Source: Flavobacterium sp. (GTDB lineage: Bacteria; Bacteroidota; Bacteroidia; Flavobacteriales; Flavobacteriaceae). Taken from it: a stretch of DNA of 45,556 nt. Each line of letters begins with the position of its first letter. Within the stretch, counting starts at the first letter, position 1. The position numbers and the translations under genes are program-made. Of the stretch, positions 21,248 to 29,429 are shown piece by piece. The notes under the pieces are model-generated. The model had not been told where the DNA came from and did no database searches. It saw only the letters and a program-made list of their open reading frames with translations. The stretch lies in the NCBI RefSeq assembly GCF_017985075.1, contig NZ_JAGNYF010000013.1, forward strand, positions 1 to 45,556, read 5' to 3'.

Positions 21248-21883
21248 ATGTTTTTACTATATTTTATTATTATTTTTGGCGCTTGCCCTTTACTTTACTT
21301 TTTAATTGCTAAAAGAAAAGATTATAGAGAATTGAAGCCAATACTACCTTTTGTTGTACTTACATTTATAGCTAGTTTTTATGAATTTTTTGGATCATTA
21401 TTTTTAAAATTAAATGTTTCTTATTGGTTCGTTATTTATGATATTCTATCATTTTTCTGTATTTATTATTTTTACTTACAAGTTTTACACAAGCATTTTT
21501 CGAAATTATTCCAACTATTTTTAGTTGCATTCTTTATACTATGTATTACAATGTATCCATATTTTAAAGTTGATGAATTTTTAATTATTACTTCTTACAT
21601 CGACACATTTATTACATTATTTATTCTCTTTTTTACAATTATTTGGTTTAGAAAGCTAATACTAGAAGCATATATAGAAAACCTGTTGCAGAATAGTACT
21701 TTTTATTTTATTTCGGGGTTTATATTGTATTATTGTGGTACACTGTTTTTATTTTTACTAAGTAATTACATTTATAAAGTTGAATCAAGCATGTTTCAAT
21801 CCTATTGGGTGATTAATATATTATTAAATTTGGTTTTACGAACTCTTTTACTTGTGGGGCTATGGAAGGCGAGAACGAATTAA
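21248..21883 (+). CDS. Multipass membrane protein of the signalling cluster
   Basis: 211 residues with six or seven hydrophobic helices covering almost the whole length (M-F-L-L-Y-F-I-I-I-F-G to L-R-T-L-L-L-V-G-L-W-K-A-R). The pattern, short loops with aromatic residues, resembles the membrane sensor domains that precede flavobacterial histidine kinases. Its last 22 bases overlap the start of the kinase gene in another frame, so the two are translationally coupled, as if a sensor and its kinase were split into two proteins. Ligand unknown. Confidence 0.75.
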   Translation: MFLLYFIIIFGACPLLYFLIAKRKDYRELKPILPFVVLTFIASFYEFFGSLFLKLNVSYWFVIYDILSFFCIYYFYLQVLHKHFSKLFQLFLVAFFILCITMYPYFKVDEFLIITSYIDTFITLFILFFTIIWFRKLILEAYIENLLQNSTFYFISGFILYYCGTLFLFLLSNYIYKVESSMFQSYWVINILLNLVLRTLLLVGLWKARTN

Positions 21884-22632
21884 AATCTATAATTTTTATT
21901 GGTACCTTTTTAATGTTATTTTTAGCATTTGGTTTGTTGTTTATGGTGTTGTTTTATCAACGTCATTTGGCAAAAATTAAAAAGAAAGAAGCTGAATTAT
22001 TATTAAAAACCGCATTAAAAAGTGAGAAAAAAGAACGTAAACGTATCGCTAAAGATTTGCATGATGCTATTCAGAGTGATTTGAATGCGATTCGTAATTA
22101 TGTTATTTTATTTTCTAAAAAGAATAGTCATACGGATGCGCCTGAGCTTTTAGAAGCCATTCATACCTCTTTGGAACAAACTATTGAAAATACCCGATTG
22201 ATTTCTTATCAATTGATGCCTCCATTATTAGAAACAGCTGGATTTAATTTGGCATTACGTGATTATTTTGAACAATTGAGTGCTTCGAGTGGTAAGCGTT
22301 TTGAATTGGATATGAACTTGGCCGAAACTTTAGTTTCTGATAAAATTAGTTATGAAATGTTTCGTGTGGTTCAGGAATTGACTTCTAATATGCTTAAATA
22401 TGGTTCTATGACCATTTGTACCGCTCGATTGAATACAACTTCTAAAGGTGTTTGTTTTGAACTGATTGATGATGGTATTCCTTTTGATTTTAAAATGGCC
22501 TATAAACAAACCAAAGGAACCGGACTTCAAAATATTCAATCGCGATTAAAAAGTATTTCTGCGACCTTAGAGCAAGAAACCATTGCTAAAGGCAATCATT
22601 ATAAAATTTATTTATTTCCTATTTATGATTAA
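21862..22632 (+). CDS. Sensor histidine kinase, NarL/HisKA_3 type
   Basis: 256 residues. One N-terminal membrane helix (I-I-F-I-G-T-F-L-M-L-F-L-A-F-G-L-L-F-M-V-L), then a coiled coil and the HisKA_3 H-box K-E-R-K-R-I-A-K-D-L-H-D-A-I-Q-S-D-L with His 67 as phosphate acceptor. The ATPase domain shows the N-box V-Q-E-L-T-S-N-M-L-K-Y-G, the G1 box D-D-G-I-P-F-D and the G2 box G-T-G-L-Q-N-I-Q-S-R-L. All key residues are present. It overlaps the response-regulator gene by 8 bases, so the pair is made together; the sensory part is probably the membrane protein encoded just upstream. Confidence 0.88.
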   Translation: MEGENELKSIIFIGTFLMLFLAFGLLFMVLFYQRHLAKIKKKEAELLLKTALKSEKKERKRIAKDLHDAIQSDLNAIRNYVILFSKKNSHTDAPELLEAIHTSLEQTIENTRLISYQLMPPLLETAGFNLALRDYFEQLSASSGKRFELDMNLAETLVSDKISYEMFRVVQELTSNMLKYGSMTICTARLNTTSKGVCFELIDDGIPFDFKMAYKQTKGTGLQNIQSRLKSISATLEQETIAKGNHYKIYLFPIYD

Positions 22633-23284
22633 AGTTGCTTTAGTTGACGACCATCAGCTATTTAGAAAAAGTTTGTCGTTATTATTATCTTCATGTGAAG
22701 GTATTTCTGTTGTGTATGATACTTCTGATGGTATGGCTTTTTTAAAGTATTTAGAAGAAGCCGAACTGGACGTATTACTATTGGATTTAGAAATGCCCAT
22801 AGTTCATGGATCCGATGTTTGTAAGCAAGCAAAGTTTATTGATCCTGATCTTAAAGTAATTATTCTATCGCAATTGACTTCTAAAGAAGCTGTGCATCAA
22901 GTTATGGAAATAGGTGCAAATGGTTATTTTACAAAAAATTCGTCTCCAGATATTTTAGAAGATGCTATTAGAAATGTTTTTGATAAAGATTATTATTTTG
23001 ATATCGCTTTGAGTACTGTTATACGTGAAGCTTTGTTGTGGAAGAGAAAACGAAATACCTTTTCCGATACGCCTAGCGTTCATTTAACGCCTAGAGAAAT
23101 ACAAATTATACAATTGGCCACTAAGGAGAAATGTAGTAAGGAAATTGCTGATTCACTTAATATTAGTACACGAACAGTAGAAAAGCATCGTAAACATATT
23201 ATGGAGAAAACAGATTCTAAAAACTTTATTGGGGTTATTTTGTATGCTTTGAAGTCTAATTTGATTCTTTTAGAGGACGTGTAA
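22625..23284 (+). CDS. NarL/LuxR-type response regulator
   Basis: 219 residues from the ATG at 22,625, because M-I-K-V-A-L-V-D-D-H is the normal receiver start; an upstream start would translate the kinase end. The receiver has D-D-H at 8-10, phospho-acceptor Asp 54 in L-L-L-D-L-E-M-P, then I-L-S-Q-L-T and G-A-N-G-Y-F-T-K with the invariant Lys. The C-terminal LuxR helix-turn-helix reads L-T-P-R-E-I-Q-I-I-Q-L-A-T-K-E-K-C-S-K-E-I-A-D-S-L-N-I-S-T-R-T-V-E-K-H. It is a transcription factor partnered with the kinase. Its targets are not visible; the divergent promoter region with ATACGTAT sites is one candidate. Confidence 0.9.
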   Translation: MIKVALVDDHQLFRKSLSLLLSSCEGISVVYDTSDGMAFLKYLEEAELDVLLLDLEMPIVHGSDVCKQAKFIDPDLKVIILSQLTSKEAVHQVMEIGANGYFTKNSSPDILEDAIRNVFDKDYYFDIALSTVIREALLWKRKRNTFSDTPSVHLTPREIQIIQLATKEKCSKEIADSLNISTRTVEKHRKHIMEKTDSKNFIGVILYALKSNLILLEDV

Positions 23285-23375
23285 AAAATAGATTATTGTT
23301 CTTAAAATTCAGATTTTCAACCTGATACAACAACTACAACCACTCCTAATAAAAAACTATATTTTTAAACAAATA

Positions 23376-23417
23376 TCGCGCGAAATGAACTTCAGCGTAG
23401 CTAATCCTTCGCGTGGC
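23376..23417 (-). repeat. REP-like palindrome at the 3' edge of the RAYT gene
   Basis: Read on the minus strand: GCCACGCGAAGGATTAGC ... TTCATTTCGCGCGA, sharing CCACGCGAAGGATT and GCGCG with the units upstream of the transposase at 24,054 and 24,167. It lies directly after the ancestral stop codon. Confidence 0.55.
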
Positions 23418-23418
23418 T

Positions 23419-23985
23419 TTACAATTTAAAATATTGAAAAACATAAATATTATCTAACAATCCTTTTTCCCCTGCATAATCAGGAGCACTACTGTATTTA
23501 TAATCTTCTGGTTTAAACACAATTCCTTCTTCTACAGGATTATTGTGAATATAATCAATTTTTTACTGAATTACTTCATTACTCCATAACTCTATTGGTT
23601 TGTTATCATGGCTCCAAAACTGAAAATTAGTTGTATTGGAACTTTTCTCAGCTTCTTTCTTAAAATAATCTAATAAAAATTCTTTTCTACTTTCTTTAGG
23701 ATTCTCTTGTATGGCTTTGATAACACTTCGGCTTGTAAATCTTTTAAAATCGCCTAATAAAAGCTCCGGTTTTTGTTCTTCTGTATTTCTAAATATCAAA
23801 TGAACGTGATTGGTCATTATGCACCAAGCATGTATCTCCATCCCCTTACTATTTTGACAAAATTCTAAGCTTTCTAAAAGTAAATCTTTGTATTCGTTTC
23901 TCGTGAATACATCTAACCAACCCACAACTGCAAAGCTTACAAAATATAAACCCTCTGGATTATGAAATTTATAATTTCTACTCAT
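23419..23985 (-). pseudogene. REP-associated tyrosine transposase (RAYT, Y1_Tnp) with a nonsense mutation
   Basis: The frame starts at 23,985 (M-S-R-N-Y-K-F-H-N-P-E-G-L-Y-F-V-S-F-A-V-V) and carries the HUH motif N-H-V-H-L-I. TAA at 23563-23565 stops it after 140 residues, but the frame goes on: K-I-D-Y-I-H-N-N-P-V-E-E-G-I-V-F-K-P-E-D-Y ... Y-V-F-Q-Y-F-K-L to the stop at 23,419. Repairing TAA to CAA restores a protein of about 188 residues, the usual length. The Tyr in D-Y-I-H-N-N-P is the expected catalytic residue and lies after the premature stop. The transposase is therefore probably inactive, though REP-like units remain on both sides. Confidence 0.82.
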
Positions 23986-24297
23986 ATTTTACTTTTTTCA
24001 AATATAACAATATATTTTAATTCATATGACTAGAACCACGGATGGAGATAGAACCACGCGAAAGGATTCGCGCGGCAGCGGTGGTATGACTTTTAATATA
24101 GTATTTATTGACAAACCACTTAAATAATGATTGTATTTAATAATTACTGTATTCGTTTTTTAGTTACCACGCGAAGGGATTCGCGCGGCAGCGGGGGGGA
24201 TTCGCGCGGCAGCGGTGGAGAAACTATTCCGTCTAACGGAATGGTTTCTCTATTTTTTAAACCTGTTACATAGGCAAATTATTTTTTAGTTTTTTAT
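23986..24297. repeat. REP-rich region upstream of the RAYT pseudogene
   Basis: Units CCACGCGAAAGGATTCGCGC followed by GGCAGCGGTGG lie at 24,054-24,084, and a full plus a partial unit back to back at 24,167-24,217. A truncated ACCACGGATGG is at 24,034. No gene is visible in these 312 bases. Confidence 0.7.
24218..24257 (+). terminator. Strong stem-loop with T-run on the plus strand
   Basis: GAGAAACTATTCCGT (24218-24232) pairs with ACGGAATGGTTTCTC (24236-24250), followed by TATTTTTT. Its T-run is on the plus strand although the adjoining gene (24,298-24,855) is on the minus strand and there is no plus-strand gene near enough to need it. Confidence 0.6.
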
Positions 24298-24855
24298 TTA
24301 GTAATGCATATCAAATCTACCTTCACGCACTTTTACAATTTCTCCATTAGAATTTATAGCATCATACCAAAATGTACCACTCAATATTGCATTATTATAA
24401 TTATGGTAAGTTATTTTAAATTCGCCAGTAATAATTGAGTTTGAAGAATAGTAACCTGGGTCGGGCGAAGCAACTGCATTAATAACATACTCTCCAGATT
24501 TTGAATTAGCACCATATTCTATTAAAGGAAAAGTTACACCAACATTATCATGAAGATTTTGATTAAATGAGCTAATCAAAATTGTTCTAATATTTTCATT
24601 TCCTCCTTGAATTATACTTTCTCTTATTCCAAGTGTAAAATCTTTACCATCTATATAATAACAAACTAGATTACCTGTGGTAAAATAGCCCTTTGGCAAA
24701 AAAGCAACACCATTAACCAAACAACCTGCTGTGTTAGCCCCTGTTTGTGTAGCTGGTGGTAGTTTTTCGAGTTCTGTTTTAGGTTGTTCGTCATCGCCTT
24801 TATTACAGCAACTTATTACGAAAGTTGTTAACAGTAGTAAAATTAAATTTTTCAT
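24298..24855 (-). CDS. Lipoprotein of the TQTGANT family, unit 1 (without a hydrolase)
   Basis: 185 residues. The lipobox is F-V-I-S-C-C with a short signal (M-K-N-L-I-L-L-L-L-T-T-F-V-I-S). After a charged linker comes L-P-P-A-T-Q-T-G-A-N-T-A-G-C-L-V-N-G-V-A-F-L-P, the diagnostic opening of a Bacteroidota lipoprotein family (I recall DUF6252, not certain), and beta-rich sequence ending in G-R-F-D-M-H-Y. The paralogues at 28,465 and 33,062 are each followed by a secreted hydrolase; here the hydrolase is missing and REP DNA follows. The lipoprotein probably sits on the outer membrane facing outward or inward; role unknown. Confidence 0.78.
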   Translation of the reverse strand: MKNLILLLLTTFVISCCNKGDDEQPKTELEKLPPATQTGANTAGCLVNGVAFLPKGYFTTGNLVCYYIDGKDFTLGIRESIIQGGNENIRTILISSFNQNLHDNVGVTFPLIEYGANSKSGEYVINAVASPDPGYYSSNSIITGEFKITYHNYNNAILSGTFWYDAINSNGEIVKVREGRFDMHY

Positions 24856-24879
24856 AGTGAATTATTTTAATATGTTTAT

Positions 24880-24887
24880 CAAATATA
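24880..24887 (-). promoter_or_regulatory. -7 box of lipoprotein unit 1
   Basis: TATATTTG on the minus strand, 25 bases upstream of the start codon. Identical boxes are at 29,122-29,129 and 33,680-33,687. Confidence 0.55.
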
Positions 24888-25002
24888 ATTAAATATTGTC
24901 ATGAAATTGTTCATAAAAGTTTACTACTAAATTGTTTTTAAAATATAAAATACTATTTAGTGTAATATTTTTTTAAAATTATATATTACAAAACATACAT
25001 AT

Positions 25003-25020
25003 ATACGTGTTTATACGTAT
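25003..25020. promoter_or_regulatory. ATACGTAT double palindrome, site 5
   Basis: ATACGTGT-TT-ATACGTAT: one base away from the perfect dyad. It lies between the integrase-tail fossil and the lipoprotein promoter. Confidence 0.55.
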
Positions 25021-25045
25021 TTATTCATTCAAAAAAACACACACC

Positions 25046-25111
25046 TTACGAAGTTTTAGAAAGCATAGTATTCTGTGAGAATTTATTTTTGAGTATTTTT
25101 ATGCCTTCGCT
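25046..25111 (-). pseudogene. Fossil of an integrase 3' end, copy 1
   Basis: Reads S-E-G-I-K-I-L-K-N-K-F-S-Q-N-T-M-L-S-K-T-S-stop; the intact integrase ends S-E-D-M-K-M-L-K-D-K-F-S-H-N-N-M-L-S-K-T-S-stop. Upstream of the Ser codon the frame hits stops, so only about 21 codons survive. The DNA between it and the lipoprotein is also shared with the region downstream of the intact integrase. Confidence 0.75.
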
Positions 25112-25136
25112 TCATTATGTCATTGGCCAGTGCTTT

Positions 25137-25180
25137 AAATAAAAAAAACTGTTTTTGAAAGTTCCAAAAACTGTTTTTAT
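25137..25180 (-). terminator. Terminator of hydrolase gene 1
   Basis: On the minus strand AAACAGTTTTTG, an 8-base loop and CAAAAACAGTTT pair except for one central mismatch, and TTTTTATTTAAA follows. It begins about 8 bases after the hydrolase stop codon. Confidence 0.65.
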
Positions 25181-25187
25181 AATTTGT

Positions 25188-28100
25188 TTATTCTACAGCT
25201 ATTTGATGACTTTCTATTTGGCTATCTATGTAAATTTTTAAAACATAAATTCCTTTATTAAGCCCTTTAACTGAAAAATTTGACTTGTTGTTATATATTT
25301 CAACTTTTGATTTTGATTGTCCCATCATATCAAAAAGTTCGCCTGAAACTGTTGCACTTTTTACGGGTATATTGTTTGCATCTCTAATTTCAATATTTAC
25401 TATATCATTTGATGGATTAGGATAAATTTTAAATATGTTATTGTTTGCAATTCTTCCAAAGTCACAATCATATTGTAAAGTTGTGCTGCCGCAAGCGTTT
25501 GTTGCTGTTGCATTAACACAAAAAACATTTGTTCCTCTAACACAATATGGCCCACCCCAGTTAGATATAAATTCATTATTGGAAGTAGTGTAAATAACAT
25601 TTGTAACTCCTTGTTGAGCTAATGTTAAATTTGACACATCACTTATAGCACAAAGGGTAGATTTTACTGGTTGTGGTTCAAAATATGTGTACTCAAATGT
25701 GAATGATGGTTTTCCTACCCAAATGGTTTTTGTTAGTGTTTGTTCGTTTTGAAAGGTTGCTTTTACAAAACCCGGACCATCTACTACTTTAGAAACGGTA
25801 ATTGAATATGCCGATTGACTTACAATTTGAAGGTTGGAAGATACAGACCATGTTACTGTACTTGGGATCTTACATATATCCGGAAAAGAATAAGTTGTGG
25901 TACTACATACTAAATCAGGACCTGACATTGCATTTTCTTGAATTGGAAAATTGGGTGCTTGATGAGAAGGCGGATTTGTATTATCTCCTAGTTCTTTTAA
26001 TAGCCAATTTACACTTCTAAAATTAAGCGCGATATGTGCTGTATTATTCGATTCTCCAAAATAACTATCAAAATAGGTTTCATTACAAGTTACTAAATTA
26101 CGATTTAATGGATTTGCCCAATTTTGGTTTGGATTTTTCATCCCAATACTTGAATAGGTTGGTATAAAACATTGGTCTGCAATTAATGCATGCGTTTCCC
26201 ATTGCGCCCCATTACCAAATTGATTTGCATACCAATAAGCTAAATTATCTGATGTATATTGCCAAAAACTGCCTCTTACTCCAGTTACACCTGTGCCAGT
26301 TATGGTACTATGAATTACACCAGTTGCATCAATTAAACCGCCAGGAATTAGATCTAAATTACCTCGAAAATTCAGATTTATTACAGGTGTAGATTGAGTA
26401 CGACCTATCCCTTTAGTTAAAGATGCGCTTTCTGCTATGATTCCAGTTGAGGGCATTAAACGAGCTTGTGCTGTTGCTAGTTTTGTGGTATAGCAAACCG
26501 ATGGTTTCCAACCGAATAAACTAAATGGTTTGAAGCAGGCTTGGGTAATCAGTCGGGTATCTAGCACTAAATCGTTGTTATTTCCTAATGGCCTAACTCC
26601 TGATAAAGAACCATTTACAATAGCAATTTTTCGCAAATTCATAGGAAAACCTTTTGAATTAGGCAATCCGTTGGTAAACTGGTTGTTGAAATGTGTTTGA
26701 AAATAGGGGTTTCCCTCATTTGTAGGCATTCCTTGTGCTATTGTTGAAGCGTTTAGATAGGAATTATTAATACTTCCTTCATTTGCTGTTTGCTGATGTA
26801 ATTCTATCATCAGTTCCTTCGATGCTGTAGAATTAAGCTTGTTTTTGTATGTATCATCAGCTTCTGCATTTGCACCACCATCTCTTAGTAAATTAACTAA
26901 TGCTTGGTCTCCAAATGGGACATTTGCTCCATGGTTTGGGCTATCAAAAGCAACCCATAGGCGAGTGTTGTGTTTCCATTTGTTTTGCTCAATAACAGTA
27001 GTAGCTTCCGCTTCTTTCTTTTCCATATAAGCAAGTGCATAACGAGAAATTTGACCGCCCATACTAGGTCCTACTACAACCATTTTTTCGGTACTTCCGT
27101 TTTGTTGTAGTTTGCTATTTAGGTTTTTAAGTAAAGTAACTAGAGCTAGACCATTACGTTCTATAAAGTCGGCACCACCATCCACTTTTATTCCTTGGGG
27201 AGTGTTGTAGGTAGGCTGGTTTACCACTACTATATCATAGCCTTTGGAACGGAGAACTCTTATTAAATTATCATTTATTCCAAAAGAATCTTTATATCCC
27301 ATTAATTCCTGTATCGATTGATGAATTTGTGGATCATAAAGCTCTGCACTATTTCGGTTGGCATATTGGCAGTCACCTGTTGGGTCATTTTCGCAATCGC
27401 AATCGGTTATTTTTCGCTTATCGCCTGGATCGAAACCATCTATAATTATTATGGGTTTGCGTAATGTCTTCTGATGATTCGGATCATAAAAAATTCTAAC
27501 TTCTAGCTTGCCTTTCAGAGCAATTGCATCACCAATACCTTGAAAGGCTTCATTGGCTTCTATAAGATTTGCTACAGGGTATAAAACTTCACTGTCTATG
27601 TCACCATCGCAAGGAGTAGAAGTAGTTGCCATAGACATAGTTGTAGTATTGATATTTTTGCTTACAAAAATTTTGCCATAAGTAGTGATACTCACATTAT
27701 TACTAAGTGTAACTGTAAAGGTAATTTTTTGATTAGCGTTTGATACCGTGTTATTTATACTTACACTGTTGGTTATTAGAGCGTTGTTGCTAATTATGGT
27801 GCGGTTTATACCATCGCCAAAATTGGCTATCAATGTTTTTATGGTGTAATTACCATTATTTATAATCAAATTATTGTTAAATTTATAGGTAATGGTATTA
27901 CCACTAATCACATTTTTTAGTGGGGCTATTACTAATGCCTGCAAATCATAAAAAGGAACTTTGTTTATAATGGGTCTAAAATAAGTGCCATCAAACGTTA
28001 ATCCTCCGTTTGTGGGGTTTGCTGAATCGTAATTCATGACCTGAAGCGAGGAGTTTATAATACCAATATTTACTTCGTTTCCATTGGTGGCGTTTATATT

Positions 28101-28382
28101 GCGATTTTCCAATCCTTGCAAAGAGATGAGTCTTGTGTTGTTACTTGACTTATACAGTTCGGCAAGCGCTTGTTTGAAAAAAACAAAATTGGCAGTATTG
28201 TGCAAATTATCAGGTTGGTTATAGGCAAACAAGTTGGTAGTTCGTAAAGACCTTTCGTATATAATGCCACTGGTAACAGAACTTTGATTTATATAAACCA
28301 ATTGTGCGTCTAAAGGATTTGTGGTTTGTGCTAAGGTGTTTAAAAAAAACACCAAAAAGAGGGTAATGAAAATTTTTTTCAT
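25188..28382 (-). CDS. Secreted alpha/beta-hydrolase (lipase/esterase-like) with T9SS tail, paralogue 1
   Basis: 1,064 residues. Signal peptide M-K-K-I-F-I-T-L-F-L-V-F-F-L-N-T-L-A-Q. Residues 20-300 are a beta-rich region unlike known domains. The hydrolase core follows: K-P-I-I-I-I-D-G-F-D-P near 310, V-D-G-G-A-D-F-I-E-R-N-G, the nucleophile elbow V-V-G-P-S-M-G-G with Ser ~440, and F-D-S-P-N-H-G-A-N-V-P near 480. The last ~80 residues (I-Y-P-N-P-S-N-D-I-V-N-I-E-I to Q-I-A-V-E) are a Por secretion tail, so the enzyme is exported by T9SS. The preceding Ig-like region (about 810-980) is almost identical to paralogue 2. Substrate unknown. It is downstream of lipoprotein unit 2. Confidence 0.82.
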   Translation of the reverse strand: MKKIFITLFLVFFLNTLAQTTNPLDAQLVYINQSSVTSGIIYERSLRTTNLFAYNQPDNLHNTANFVFFKQALAELYKSSNNTRLISLQGLENRNINATNGNEVNIGIINSSLQVMNYDSANPTNGGLTFDGTYFRPIINKVPFYDLQALVIAPLKNVISGNTITYKFNNNLIINNGNYTIKTLIANFGDGINRTIISNNALITNSVSINNTVSNANQKITFTVTLSNNVSITTYGKIFVSKNINTTTMSMATTSTPCDGDIDSEVLYPVANLIEANEAFQGIGDAIALKGKLEVRIFYDPNHQKTLRKPIIIIDGFDPGDKRKITDCDCENDPTGDCQYANRNSAELYDPQIHQSIQELMGYKDSFGINDNLIRVLRSKGYDIVVVNQPTYNTPQGIKVDGGADFIERNGLALVTLLKNLNSKLQQNGSTEKMVVVGPSMGGQISRYALAYMEKKEAEATTVIEQNKWKHNTRLWVAFDSPNHGANVPFGDQALVNLLRDGGANAEADDTYKNKLNSTASKELMIELHQQTANEGSINNSYLNASTIAQGMPTNEGNPYFQTHFNNQFTNGLPNSKGFPMNLRKIAIVNGSLSGVRPLGNNNDLVLDTRLITQACFKPFSLFGWKPSVCYTTKLATAQARLMPSTGIIAESASLTKGIGRTQSTPVINLNFRGNLDLIPGGLIDATGVIHSTITGTGVTGVRGSFWQYTSDNLAYWYANQFGNGAQWETHALIADQCFIPTYSSIGMKNPNQNWANPLNRNLVTCNETYFDSYFGESNNTAHIALNFRSVNWLLKELGDNTNPPSHQAPNFPIQENAMSGPDLVCSTTTYSFPDICKIPSTVTWSVSSNLQIVSQSAYSITVSKVVDGPGFVKATFQNEQTLTKTIWVGKPSFTFEYTYFEPQPVKSTLCAISDVSNLTLAQQGVTNVIYTTSNNEFISNWGGPYCVRGTNVFCVNATATNACGSTTLQYDCDFGRIANNNIFKIYPNPSNDIVNIEIRDANNIPVKSATVSGELFDMMGQSKSKVEIYNNKSNFSVKGLNKGIYVLKIYIDSQIESHQIAVE

Positions 28383-28431
28383 AAATTTGTTTTGAGTTTT
28401 TGGATTAGTAATTATTTTGTTAATCTAAATT

Positions 28432-28466
28432 TTGGGTTGCTATGTCCAGTAGCAACCCTTTTTTTT
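28432..28466 (+). terminator. Stem-loop between lipoprotein 2 and hydrolase 1, T-run on the plus strand
   Basis: GGGTTGCTA, loop TGTCCAG, TAGCAACCC, then TTTTTTTT. In the direction of the two minus-strand genes the hairpin has no T-run, so it is not a normal terminator between them and may be a processing or attenuation element, or a stop for antisense RNA. Confidence 0.6.
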
Positions 28467-29097
28467 AAGGAAAAGGAGTTATATCTAATGTGCTCCATTT
28501 GAAATCAAATCTTCCGTTTAATATTTCTATTTCTTCTGTTCCATTGTAAAGTCTTAATTTTCCGCTAAAATTTCCTGAAACAATTCTGTTGGGTAAATCA
28601 AATCGAGTTATAGTCACTTTACCTGAGTTTTCAAAAGAACCATAATACTTCCAAGTGCTGGAAGCAGGAACAAATATTCTAGCATATACATAATTTTGCA
28701 TTAAACCATCGATACTGTTCTGAAAATTTGAAGGATGCCAAATGTATTCTCCTTCTTGGTTTTGAAATAAATCTTGTAAATGAATTATCATTAAAGCACA
28801 AGGCTTACCGTCTTGGGCATTTTTTATTTCTATTTCATTCCAAGTGTAATCTGGTCCATCTCCTGAAAATATCAAGCCTTTAGTTCCTGGCACATAAAGT
28901 GATCCTGTACCATCACGAGGGTAAAAAATTTGATTATTTATAATACAACCAAAAGTATTTGCACCTGTTTGGGTTTCTGGAGGTAGTTTTGCAAATGGGT
29001 CTTCATGGGTTTGGGAGTCGTCTTTTGAGCAAGAGAAGCCCCCTAACCCCCAGAGGGGGAATGTGATGATGAATAAAAAAAGTGTTGATTTTTTCAT
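28465..29097 (-). CDS. Lipoprotein of the TQTGANT family, unit 2
   Basis: 210 residues. The signal peptide is odd: M-K-K-S-T-L-F-L-F-I-I-T-F-P-L-W-G-L-G-G-F-S-C with the lipobox Cys at 23; the stretch P-L-W-G-L-G-G-F is the translation of a dispersed C/G-run palindrome (29,038-29,061). Then come L-P-P-E-T-Q-T-G-A-N-T-F-G-C-I-I-N-N-Q-I-F-Y-P-R-D and a beta-rich domain ending G-R-F-D-F-K-W. It is followed by hydrolase 1 after 82 bases, so lipoprotein and hydrolase are likely one transcription unit. Function unknown; pairing with the hydrolase is repeated in the next unit. Confidence 0.78.
   Translation of the reverse strand: MKKSTLFLFIITFPLWGLGGFSCSKDDSQTHEDPFAKLPPETQTGANTFGCIINNQIFYPRDGTGSLYVPGTKGLIFSGDGPDYTWNEIEIKNAQDGKPCALMIIHLQDLFQNQEGEYIWHPSNFQNSIDGLMQNYVYARIFVPASSTWKYYGSFENSGKVTITRFDLPNRIVSGNFSGKLRLYNGTEEIEILNGRFDFKWSTLDITPFP
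29038..29061. repeat. C/G-run palindrome inside a lipoprotein signal peptide
   Basis: GCCCCCTAACCCCCAGAGGG then GGAA. Such CCCCCTAACCCCC(N)GGGGG units are widespread between Bacteroidota genes. Here one is read in frame as part of the signal peptide of the gene at 28,465. Confidence 0.65.
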
Positions 29098-29121
29098 AGT
29101 GTATTGTTTTTAAATGTTTAT

Positions 29122-29129
29122 CAAATATA
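29122..29129 (-). promoter_or_regulatory. -7 box of lipoprotein unit 2
   Basis: TATATTTG on the minus strand, same position relative to the gene as in the other two units. Confidence 0.55.
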
Positions 29130-29244
29130 ATTAAATATTGTCATGAAATTGTTCATAAAAGTTTGCTACTAAATTGTTTTTAAAATATAAAATACTATTT
29201 AGTGTAATATTTTTTTAAAATTATATATTACAAAACATACATAT

Positions 29245-29262
29245 ATACGTGTTTATACGTAT
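29245..29262. promoter_or_regulatory. ATACGTAT double palindrome, site 6
   Basis: ATACGTGT-TT-ATACGTAT, copy of site 5. Confidence 0.55.
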
Positions 29263-29287
29263 TTATTCATTCAAAAAAACACACACC

Positions 29288-29353
29288 TTACGAAGTTTTA
29301 GAAAGCATAGTATTCTGTGAGAATTTATTTTTGAGTATTTTTATGCCTTCGCT
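29288..29353 (-). pseudogene. Fossil of an integrase 3' end, copy 2
   Basis: Identical in sequence and setting to 25,046-25,111: S-E-G-I-K-I-L-K ... M-L-S-K-T-S-stop, between lipoprotein unit 2 and hydrolase 2. Confidence 0.75.
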
Positions 29354-29378
29354 TCATTATGTCATTGGCCAGTGCTTT

Positions 29379-29422
29379 AAATAAAAAAAACTGTTTTTGA
29401 AAGTTCCAAAAACTGTTTTTAT
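29379..29422 (-). terminator. Terminator of hydrolase gene 2
   Basis: Same stem with one central mismatch and T-run as at 25,137-25,180, 8 bases after the stop codon of hydrolase 2. Confidence 0.65.
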
Positions 29423-29429
29423 AATTTGT

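Larger units (their letters stand above)
24873..25952. repeat. 1,080-bp direct repeat, copy 1
   Basis: This block is nearly identical to 29,115-30,194 at a constant offset of 4,242 bases. I counted about a dozen substitutions and no gap. It comprises the lipoprotein promoter region, the integrase-tail fossil, the terminator and the last ~255 codons of the hydrolase gene. Confidence 0.85.
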
